DNA of 6,719 nucleotides from a bacterium (GTDB taxonomy: Bacteria > Cyanobacteriota > Vampirovibrionia > Gastranaerophilales > Gastranaerophilaceae), in contig JAKSUP010000078.1 in the NCBI GenBank assembly GCA_024408905.1, forward strand, positions 1 to 6,719. Direction: 5' to 3'. This document shows, in pieces, positions 1 through 5,518 of the stretch. The notes below the pieces were generated by a model that saw only the letters and a program-made list of their open reading frames with translations, had not been told where the DNA came from and did not search any database. The first letter of the stretch is position 1, and each line of letters opens with the position of its first letter. Position numbers and translations under genes: made by a program.

Positions 1-2
1 TT

Positions 3-59
3 CCGTGTTGCACGGGTGCTGATAAAAGGGTTGTACTGGGCAAAGTTACGATGCCATAA
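3..59 (+). CDS. Possible C-terminal end of an upstream gene (partial)
   Basis: One forward frame is open from the window edge to a TAA at 57-59 and would give the last 18 residues of a protein ending in GKVTMP. The stretch is clearly richer in G+C than the rest of the window, which could mean conserved coding sequence or simply a different kind of DNA. A second forward frame is open further, to a TAA at 91-93, but it runs into the palindromic repeat and is less convincing. The piece is too short to assign to any family, so this is only a suggestion that a gene ends here. Confidence 0.25.
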   Translation, partial: PCCTGADKRVVLGKVTMP

Positions 60-70
60 GTTTTTGCAAC

Positions 71-105
71 TACCTCACCCCTCTCCTAAATAAGGAGAGG
101 GAGAG
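71..105. repeat. REP-like palindromic intergenic repeat
   Basis: A perfect 9-bp inverted repeat, CCCTCTCCT at 79-87 and AGGAGAGGG at 93-101, encloses a 5-nt loop (AAATA). It is preceded by CTACCTCAC and followed by AGAG. The sequence is much richer in G+C than its surroundings. The C/T-rich arm following a CCTCAC block is the look of short palindromic repeats that occur in many copies between genes in diverse bacteria. No T-run follows the stem, so it is not a typical intrinsic terminator, although a transcript would fold into a strong hairpin about 50 nt before the ispE start. Copy number in the genome cannot be judged from this window. Confidence 0.55.
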
Positions 106-136
106 AAGATGCAAGTTTTATACGGTTTAATTTTAT

Positions 137-143
137 AGGTGAT
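137..143 (+). promoter_or_regulatory. Ribosome binding site of ispE
   Basis: AGGTGAT lies 11 nt before the ATG of ispE and matches the anti-Shine-Dalgarno core. The same AGGTG core precedes the second acyltransferase gene in this window. It supports the ATG at 155, from which the conserved PAKINL motif falls at the expected position near residue 10. A TATAAT hexamer overlaps the site at 143-148, but no convincing -35 element is placed for it. Confidence 0.55.
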
Positions 144-154
144 ATAATAAAATT

Positions 155-997
155 ATGAAAAGTGTAAAAGTAAAATGTCCGGCAAAAATTAATCTGACTT
201 TGGAGGTCGTAAATAAAAGAGAAGATGGGTATCATAATATCAAAAGTATTATGCAGCTTGTGAGCTTGTACGATTATTTAACGATATCAGCCGAAAAATC
301 AGAAACTCCTGAAATAATTCTTTCAGGCACAAGTGACGAAATTCCTTATGACGAAAAAAATCTTGTATATAAAGCAGCAAAACTTTATATGGAAAAAGTC
401 GGAATGACGGATGTTAAGCTTGATATCCATATAGAAAAAAATATTCCGATAGCAGCAGGTCTTGCAGGTGGAAGTACGGACGGTGCCGGTACAATAATGG
501 GACTTAATTATCTTTTTGAAGCACTTGATAATAAAGAAATGAACGAACTATGTGCATCTTTGGGTTCTGACTTAAATGTATGCTTAAATGGAGGCTGCTC
601 TCTTGCTACATCTCGAGGCGAAGTGACAAAAAAACTTCCTGCTGCTGAATATCCGGTAACTTTAATTAAACCAAAGAATTTGGGAATTTCTGCAAAAGAA
701 GCGTATACAAAATATGCTTTGAAAAAGTTTAAGCCAAAGTACGAAATGACAGAAAAAATGTTTGTAGCTTTGCTTGATAGGGAAGATATAACAAAATTTT
801 TATATAATGATTTAGAAGATGCAGTTTTTGGAGATTATAAAGAACTTCAAGAAATTAAAAATGTAATTCCTGAGGCTATTATGTCAGGTTCAGGTCCGAC
901 ATATTTTGTGCTGAGTGATTTGGATATAGATTTAGGTGAAGAATATCAAATAATCAAAGGTTTGAATTTTATACAAACAGGCACAGAAATAATATAA
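155..997 (+). CDS. ispE: 4-diphosphocytidyl-2-C-methyl-D-erythritol kinase
   Basis: This GHMP-family kinase phosphorylates the 2-hydroxyl of CDP-methylerythritol with ATP, the fourth step of the cytosolic MEP pathway that makes isoprenoid precursors. At 280 residues it has the usual length. The N-terminal PAKINL motif (residues 9-14) carries the substrate-binding Lys11. The glycine-rich ATP loop is PIAAGLAGGSTD (98-109). The catalytic Asp is probably Asp139, in GSDLNV, followed by a glycine pair and SRGE. The GHMP motif 3, SGSGPT, is at 244-249 near the C-terminus. The family usually has Asp-Val-Pro-Phe after the GA/GS pair, whereas this protein has Asp-Leu-Asn-Val, an unusual but probably tolerated change. 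The start is supported by an AGGTGAT site. The gene is separated from the next one by about 110 bp and appears to be transcribed alone or with it. Confidence 0.95.
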   Translation: MKSVKVKCPAKINLTLEVVNKREDGYHNIKSIMQLVSLYDYLTISAEKSETPEIILSGTSDEIPYDEKNLVYKAAKLYMEKVGMTDVKLDIHIEKNIPIAAGLAGGSTDGAGTIMGLNYLFEALDNKEMNELCASLGSDLNVCLNGGCSLATSRGEVTKKLPAAEYPVTLIKPKNLGISAKEAYTKYALKKFKPKYEMTEKMFVALLDREDITKFLYNDLEDAVFGDYKELQEIKNVIPEAIMSGSGPTYFVLSDLDIDLGEEYQIIKGLNFIQTGTEII

Positions 998-1015
998 ATT
1001 TTTGTAAATTTTTGT
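996..1015. repeat. Tandem 10-bp duplication at the ispE stop
   Basis: The decamer AAATTTTTGT occurs twice head to tail, beginning inside the TAA stop codon of ispE. The second copy runs into TTGTTA (1012-1017), which could serve as a weak -35 element. No good -10 is correctly spaced from it. The most likely explanation is slippage in AT-rich DNA, with no evident function. Confidence 0.5.
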
Positions 1016-1070
1016 TATAAACTGGCAAATTATTCTTTTAGGGGTTTTAATATAACGTAAGGATATTATT

Positions 1071-1112
1071 ATGAGGATGAAATATCCTTTAAACAAGAGG
1101 TCTAAAAAGTAG
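1071..1112 (+). CDS. Possible 13-codon leader peptide overlapping the next gene
   Basis: An ATG at 1071 is preceded by a well-spaced AAGGA (1059-1063, 7-nt gap) and opens 13 codons encoding a strongly basic peptide, MRMKYPLNKRSKK. It ends at a TAG (1110-1112) whose G is the first base of the GTG start of the following gene (TAGTG). This arrangement is typical of translational coupling. Its Shine-Dalgarno site is better placed than the one of the gene behind it. The next gene lies in the -1 frame relative to this leader and the junction reads AAA AAG TAG. The leader could therefore also be the true N-terminus of that protein, joined by -1 frameshifting or separated by a one-base sequencing error. 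There is no codon statistic or homologue to decide. Confidence 0.4.
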   Translation: MRMKYPLNKRSKK

Positions 1113-1498
1113 TGGTAGATAATAGGTCAGCAGGATTTTACGGAATCGGCGGTTCGTTCAATTTCAAAAGTGGCGACGCATCGGGTACTGCTGCGAAAAT
1201 GAGCCAAGAAAAATATGGTTCTGAAGCTATGTATTTACCTCCATTAGAGGAAGAAGAGGGCGAAAACTTTTTTAATCAACCGTATGTAGACAGAAGCGCA
1301 CTTTTGCGTGCAACCCTTAATTCGCTTGCTATGAATAATGTTGCGTCGGTTTTGAATTCAAGAAAGCATAAGAAAAAGCTTTCGGAACTTTCGACAGAAG
1401 AAGATGAAGATGAAACAATAGAAACGCTTGAAGAAGTTTTTGTTGAAGAAGACGAAGATAAAAAAGAAGAAAACAAAGAAACTGATATTGATAAATAA
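1112..1498 (+). CDS. Small acidic protein of unknown function
   Basis: I do not recognise this 128-residue protein. It begins with GTG, preceded by AGAGG (1096-1100) at 11 nt. The N-terminal third is rich in Gly, Ser and Phe (GFYGIGGSFNF, residues 8-18) and is probably flexible. A Glu4 run sits at 46-49. Residues about 58-83 could form an amphipathic helix (LLRATLNSLAMNNVASVL region), followed by a basic RKHKKK patch (84-89). From residue 92 to the end the protein is almost entirely Glu, Asp and Lys. There is no signal peptide, membrane segment or cysteine. Such a charged, low-complexity tail suggests an intrinsically disordered C-terminus. The reverse strand is open opposite it only because Glu/Asp codons read as Ser/Phe. 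It sits between ispE and rel, with rel having its own promoter, so no functional link is evident. The coding call rests on the length of the open frame, a plausible start and structured composition. Confidence 0.7.
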   Translation: MVDNRSAGFYGIGGSFNFKSGDASGTAAKMSQEKYGSEAMYLPPLEEEEGENFFNQPYVDRSALLRATLNSLAMNNVASVLNSRKHKKKLSELSTEEDEDETIETLEEVFVEEDEDKKEENKETDIDK

Positions 1499-1573
1499 AA
1501 ACCAGCGATTGCAAAAAATTAGATTTTCCCACATTCTTGCTACTTGAAATAGCTGATTTTTCACATATTACCC

Positions 1574-1602
1574 TTGAAAAAAACTAAAAAAAATTCTATG
1601 AT
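1574..1602 (+). promoter_or_regulatory. Sigma-70-type promoter of rel, placed for a leaderless mRNA
   Basis: TTGAAA (1574-1579) and TATGAT (1597-1602) are separated by exactly 17 bp, and each hexamer matches the consensus at five of six positions. The A-rich spacer is typical of strong promoters. The expected transcription start, five to nine bases beyond the -10, falls at about 1608-1611, and the ATG of rel is at 1612. Almost no untranslated leader would remain. This agrees with the lack of any Shine-Dalgarno-like sequence before this ATG, while most other genes in the window have one. Confidence 0.6.
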
Positions 1603-1611
1603 AACAATATT

Positions 1612-3813
1612 ATGGAAAATGTTGTAATATCATTTGATGAAATACGAAAATTACTGGAAGAAGGAAGCTATAAACCTTCTGATATTGCAGATTTAGAGTA
1701 TGCTTTTGAATACGCAAAAAGACTTCATGAAGGGCAATACAGAGTATCGGAAGAACCTTATATTATTCACCCTATGGAAGTTGTTAAAATATTAATTTCT
1801 TTAAAAGCTGATAAACACACTTTGATAGCAGGTTTTTTGCACGATATTTTAGAAGATACCGATACAACAGCAGAAGAATTAAAAGAAGAATTTGGAGAAG
1901 ATGTTCTTAACCTTGTTCAAGGGGTTACAAAACTTGGCAAATTACAGTTTAAATCTACAGAAGAACGTCAGGCAGAGAATTTTCGCAGAATGTTTATCGC
2001 TATGGCAAGTGATGTAAGAATAATTTTCTTAAAACTTGCTGACAGATTACACAATATGCGTACTCTAAACTATATGTCAAGCGTAAAACAACAAAAAATT
2101 GCTCAAGAAACAATTGATATTTTTGCACCTCTCGCCAATCGTATGGGTGTCGGTAAAATTAAAGCAGAGCTTGAAGATTTGTCATTGAAATATCTTCATC
2201 CTGATAAATATTATGAAATCGCACAGCTTGTATCTCAAAAGAAAACAGAGAGAGAACAAGCTGTTAATATGTTGATTGAAGAAATTACCAAAGACGTTAA
2301 AGCAAGTGGTATCAATGCTAAAATTACAGGCCGTGCAAAACATTATTACAGTATTTATAAAAAAATGGAAAGGCTTAATGTAGCATTCCATGATTTGTAT
2401 GATATTACTGCTGTTCGTGTAATTGTAGATACAGAAAAAGAGTGTTATGAAGTTCTTGGGCTTATTCACTCAAGATTTAAACCAATCCCCGGCAGATTTA
2501 AAGATTATATCGCAATGCCAAAAGGCAACATGTACCAATCTTTGCACACATCAGTAATCGGGCCTAAACAAAAACCTCTTGAAGTCCAGATAAGAACTTG
2601 GCACATGCACGAAATTGCTGAATACGGTATTGCAGCGCACTGGAGATATAAGGAAAAAGGTTCTAAAAAGGCCGATTCGGCTAATGATATAAAATTTTCT
2701 TGGATGAGAAAATTGGCAGAATATGATAAAGACACCAAAAATGCTGAAGATTATGTAAATTCTGTTAAACTTGATATCTTCTCTGACCAAGTTTTTGCGT
2801 TCACACCGGGAGGTGATGTATTAGATTTGCCACAAAACGCTACTCCTGTAGATTTTGCCTATCGTATCCATTCAGACGTCGGACATAAAACAGTCGGAGC
2901 ATTGATTAACGGCCGTATTGCACAACTTGATACCAAGCTTAAAAACGGTGATATTGTTGAAATTATGACTTCAAAAGTTGCAGCACCAAGACTTGATTGG
3001 CTGAATTTTGTTGTTACAAAACAGGCATCATCAAAGATTAAACAATGGTATAAGAAAAATAAACGAGAAGACCATATTGAAATCGGCAGAGCAAACCTTG
3101 AACATGAATTAACAAAAGCTATATATGACGAGTATGTTAAATCAGGAGAACTCGAAAAAGTTGCAAAACAAATGAATTACGTAAGTTCGGACGACTTGTT
3201 GGCAGCTTTGGGTTACGGAGAAACTACTCTAAATAAAATTACAAATAGACTTAAAAAGCCTCAAAAACAAGAACAAACCGTTCAATTTAAACAGAAAAAA
3301 GGCTCTAATAAAGATATTGTCGGCTTGGAAGGTTTACTTTATTCTTTTGCAAGATGTTGCTCTCCAATTCCGGGCGAACCTATTGTTGGTGTTGTAACAC
3401 GTTCCAAAGGTGTAAGCGTACATAGGCTTGATTGCAAAACGCTTGACGAAGTTCCTCCTGAAAGATTGATTGATATTCATTGGTCAGGTGAAAATACTAA
3501 TAAAACTTATTGTACAACTATAAGAATTGAAACTGCAGAAAAATTAGGACTTTTAAAAGATATTATAGGTGTTATTTCTGATAACAATACAAATATTAAT
3601 TCTGCAAACGTAAAATCCAAAGGCAAAGTGGGTGTAATTGAAGTCGGTATTGAGCTTGATAATGTTGATACCCTAAGAAAAGTAATGACTGCAATCCAAG
3701 CAATGCCTGAAGTATTCAGCGTAAAAAGAATACAGACATCATATAGTTCAAGCAATAATCAAAACTTTACGAAAAAGCCTAATAAAAATAAAAGACAGAA
3801 TAAAACGAAATAA
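1612..3813 (+). CDS. rel: Bifunctional (p)ppGpp synthetase/hydrolase Rel
   Basis: Rel makes (p)ppGpp from ATP and GDP/GTP on starved ribosomes and degrades it again, so it controls the stringent response. All domains of a long RelA/SpoT homologue are present in 733 residues. In the N-terminal Mn-dependent HD hydrolase the metal ligands His53, the HDILED motif (77-82) and Asp144 in LADRLHN are intact. In the synthetase domain, RFKD (295-298) is the basic RXKD type of bifunctional enzymes rather than the EXDD of E. coli RelA; YQSLHT is at 308-313 and the catalytic Glu324 lies in EVQIRT. The TGS domain spans about 388-450. The zinc-finger-like region has the Cys582-Cys583 pair and HRLDC (604-608), and an ACT domain covers about 634-710. 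A Lys/Asn-rich tail of about 25 residues follows. An in-frame TAA at 1585-1587 limits the start, and no ATG, GTG or TTG precedes 1612. The gene has its own promoter and converges on a second RelA/SpoT-domain gene. Confidence 0.97.
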   Translation: MENVVISFDEIRKLLEEGSYKPSDIADLEYAFEYAKRLHEGQYRVSEEPYIIHPMEVVKILISLKADKHTLIAGFLHDILEDTDTTAEELKEEFGEDVLNLVQGVTKLGKLQFKSTEERQAENFRRMFIAMASDVRIIFLKLADRLHNMRTLNYMSSVKQQKIAQETIDIFAPLANRMGVGKIKAELEDLSLKYLHPDKYYEIAQLVSQKKTEREQAVNMLIEEITKDVKASGINAKITGRAKHYYSIYKKMERLNVAFHDLYDITAVRVIVDTEKECYEVLGLIHSRFKPIPGRFKDYIAMPKGNMYQSLHTSVIGPKQKPLEVQIRTWHMHEIAEYGIAAHWRYKEKGSKKADSANDIKFSWMRKLAEYDKDTKNAEDYVNSVKLDIFSDQVFAFTPGGDVLDLPQNATPVDFAYRIHSDVGHKTVGALINGRIAQLDTKLKNGDIVEIMTSKVAAPRLDWLNFVVTKQASSKIKQWYKKNKREDHIEIGRANLEHELTKAIYDEYVKSGELEKVAKQMNYVSSDDLLAALGYGETTLNKITNRLKKPQKQEQTVQFKQKKGSNKDIVGLEGLLYSFARCCSPIPGEPIVGVVTRSKGVSVHRLDCKTLDEVPPERLIDIHWSGENTNKTYCTTIRIETAEKLGLLKDIIGVISDNNTNINSANVKSKGKVGVIEVGIELDNVDTLRKVMTAIQAMPEVFSVKRIQTSYSSSNNQNFTKKPNKNKRQNKTK

Positions 3814-3825
3814 GTCAAATTAAGT

Positions 3826-3851
3826 GAAATAAATTAGCAAACTTTTATTTC
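3826..3851. terminator. Weak AT-rich hairpin between convergent genes
   Basis: GAAATAAA (3826-3833) and TTTATTTC (3844-3851) form a perfect 8-bp inverted repeat with a 10-nt loop, centred on the 20-bp gap between the two convergent stop codons. One arm lies inside the last codons of the - strand gene. The stem is almost pure A:T and no long T-run follows on either strand. If it terminates transcription it does so weakly, perhaps in both directions. No better terminator is visible for rel. Confidence 0.3.
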
Positions 3852-5444
3852 TCTTTGTATTTGGTTATAATCATATTCTTTCATTTTTTCTGCAGCTTTT
3901 GCAAAAATCGCTTTTCTTTGTTTTGCAGTTTTATTAATCATCGCACAATCATACAATTTTTCTACATCAATATCATACTCTTGATTGTTAATAATTGCTC
4001 TTAATTTTTCGCACAGTAATTTGTTTAATTGTGCTTCATTTGCTTCTACATATACATCAGCATTTTTACCAACAGTTTTTACAACGCTGTCTAATATTTC
4101 ATTTTGTTGCTTAATAACATCAATAATTTCATTTACAGATTTTTCCGGAACATCAGATAATATCTTTCTTAAATCAGTCGGAGAAATATTACGCATCATT
4201 GCCGGCAACATATCGAGTTCGCTATATAACTTTATTCTATCAATTTTGTTCAATTCCGGAATGAATTGTTCCCAAGATAAAAACTCATCAAGGCCGCTCT
4301 TAAATTTCATTGATTTATCTTTTCTTATTTGTTCAAGCATAAGCTCTTTTTCATATTTTTGATATATTTCTAAAAGATTTTTATTGTTTTTAAGTTTTGA
4401 TAAACGTGGTTGCAAAAAACGATATTTTTTAGATACATTTTTGCCTTTAAAATATTTATAAGAACTATCTTGAATTTCTTTTGCGTGTTTCAATTTATCA
4501 CCATAAACCTGATATTCGACAATAGGAGAAAAAGTTTTATCACCAATTGTGACAGGAATTTCGAAAGAAAAATGTACTCCTGCATAATTCGCTTCCGTGT
4601 AATTGGTTGCTGTTTTAATTACATTTTCTGCTTCTTCAGCTATATCTTCTGCTTTTTCAGCTGCATCTTTTAGTTTTTTGTTAAGTGCTTCTGTTGAAAT
4701 TTCATCAATAAATTTCAATGGAATATAATCATAAAGTTCTTTATTGGCAGCATTTTCAATACTCTTTGGACGTTTAATTTCAATTTCTCGCAAAATCCAC
4801 TCACCTTTTTTTATTTTGTCTATAATTAAATCTGTGAGTTTTTTAATATCATCATTACCAAATTTTGTAAGTGGAGTTCTAAAACCGATAATATCAGTAA
4901 TCTTTTCTATTGCTTCTTTTTTGGATGCATAACCACGTGATGTCATTTTTTCACGTATTGATTCATCACCCTTTATTCTGCAATGTACTTCAGATATTAT
5001 CTTCTCTTTAGTAATTAATTCTTCAAATGTCTTTTGGATTTTGTAATCAATTTTATCATACAATGGATAGTATTCTTTATAAATTTGTTTTGCAAGTTGT
5101 GAAGATATTTTATTATTTGCACGGTCTTCTTCTGAAATATTATTTTTTGCTACTTCTTCAACATTTATTGAACTATCACCTTTGGCTGTTTTGGCTATTT
5201 TGGAGGCTTTTGGTGGAGTATCAATTTTTGCTTCAGTTTTAACAAATACATCCCCGACGCCTTCCTGTAATTCACGGATAGGAGATGTTGCAACTTTTAA
5301 TCCTTCTTTTTTGGCAACATTACTTAGACCGATTGAGCCTAATTCTTTTTCAGCTTGTTTTATAATACCGGAGCCACCTGAGGCACCAATATCTTGCGCG
5401 GCTTGTCGTAGTATTCTAATGTTGTTTACTGAAAAAATTCTCAT
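3834..5444 (-). CDS. Divergent RelA/SpoT synthetase-domain protein, 536 residues
   Basis: The central part resembles the RelA/SpoT nucleotidyltransferase fold, which transfers pyrophosphate from ATP to a nucleotide. The motifs occur in family order: RIKGDESIREK (156-166, like the R-x-K...S-I..K ATP-binding segment), TDIIGFR (183-189, the metal-binding Asp184), NYAGVHF (286-292, like Y-x-G/S-x-H), and VEYQVYG (309-315, Glu310 and Gln312 like the catalytic E-x-Q), then YKYFKGK (329-335). A charged Ala/Glu-rich helical segment (about 214-280) is inserted between the second and third motifs. The Arg usual in EIQIR(G/T) is Tyr314, and the Glu-His pair expected after it appears as Gln325-Asp326, so activity may be altered. 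The first 140 residues (Gly/Ser/Lys-rich) and the last 200 (helical, charged) match nothing I know. There is no HD, TGS or ACT domain, no signal peptide and no membrane segment. The start is the ATG at 5444, 7 nt behind AGGGA. A TTG 11 codons upstream is less likely. It could be an alarmone synthetase, a toxSAS-like toxin or an effector. Confidence 0.75.
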   Translation of the reverse strand: MRIFSVNNIRILRQAAQDIGASGGSGIIKQAEKELGSIGLSNVAKKEGLKVATSPIRELQEGVGDVFVKTEAKIDTPPKASKIAKTAKGDSSINVEEVAKNNISEEDRANNKISSQLAKQIYKEYYPLYDKIDYKIQKTFEELITKEKIISEVHCRIKGDESIREKMTSRGYASKKEAIEKITDIIGFRTPLTKFGNDDIKKLTDLIIDKIKKGEWILREIEIKRPKSIENAANKELYDYIPLKFIDEISTEALNKKLKDAAEKAEDIAEEAENVIKTATNYTEANYAGVHFSFEIPVTIGDKTFSPIVEYQVYGDKLKHAKEIQDSSYKYFKGKNVSKKYRFLQPRLSKLKNNKNLLEIYQKYEKELMLEQIRKDKSMKFKSGLDEFLSWEQFIPELNKIDRIKLYSELDMLPAMMRNISPTDLRKILSDVPEKSVNEIIDVIKQQNEILDSVVKTVGKNADVYVEANEAQLNKLLCEKLRAIINNQEYDIDVEKLYDCAMINKTAKQRKAIFAKAAEKMKEYDYNQIQREIKVC

Positions 5445-5451
5445 ATAATAA

Positions 5452-5456
5452 TCCCT
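5452..5456 (-). promoter_or_regulatory. Ribosome binding site deciding the start of the synthetase-like gene
   Basis: On the - strand AGGGA lies 7 nt before the ATG at 5444, an ideal distance. The frame is open a little further, to a TTG at 5477, but nothing like a Shine-Dalgarno site precedes it and the extra residues (VCFYICRDYY) would be encoded by the ribosome-binding region itself. This favours the shorter protein beginning MRIFSVNN. Confidence 0.7.
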
Positions 5457-5478
5457 ACATATATAAAAACACACCAAG

Positions 5479-5512
5479 AAAAAAAATTTACACCCGATTA
5501 GGTATTTGTTAA
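5479..5512 (-). promoter_or_regulatory. Gap after the acyltransferase pair: weak terminator and possible promoter
   Basis: Read on the - strand, this 74-bp gap holds ATACC (5501-5505) that can pair with GGTGT (5490-5494), a five-pair stem with one G-T wobble. A run of eight T residues (5479-5486) follows after three A residues, which would be a poor intrinsic terminator. The same stretch also contains TTAACA (5507-5512) and TAAATT (5485-5490), 16 bp apart, which could be a promoter for the synthetase-like gene with a start near 5478. Either reading separates that gene from the acyltransferase operon, but each is weak alone and read-through transcription is equally possible. Confidence 0.3.
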
Positions 5513-5518
5513 GTATTG

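Noticed and set aside
143..148. TATAAT as the -10 of an ispE promoter giving a leaderless mRNA
   Set aside because: No -35-like hexamer sits 15-19 bp upstream, and ispE has a Shine-Dalgarno site overlapping it, which would be lost in such a transcript.
1276..1564. Several reverse-strand open frames of 66-68 codons rich in Ser or Phe/Leu
   Set aside because: They lie opposite the Glu/Asp/Lys-rich tail of the acidic protein. The composition is what the complement of GAA/GAT/AAA runs produces, and no start site supports them.
1499..1573. Terminator hairpin after the acidic protein gene
   Set aside because: Only short, AT-only or mismatched pairings were found and no stem followed by a T-run, so I cannot support a terminator here.
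1598..1627. Nine-codon frame (ATG at 1598) overlapping the start of rel, as a possible upstream peptide
   Set aside because: Its ATG is part of the -10 hexamer TATGAT, so it would not be in the transcript from that promoter, and no Shine-Dalgarno site precedes it.
3349..3435. Possible zinc-binding defect in Rel
   Set aside because: The Cys-Cys pair and HRLDC motif are all present, as in normal long Rel proteins.
5182..5448. Forward open frame of 88 codons opposite the N-terminus of the synthetase-like gene
   Set aside because: It is antisense to a better supported gene, has no convincing ribosome binding site and no recognisable features.
5445..5477. Eleven-codon extension of the synthetase-like gene from a TTG
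   Set aside because: The ATG at 5444 has an ideally spaced AGGGA inside this extension, while the TTG has no ribosome binding site.
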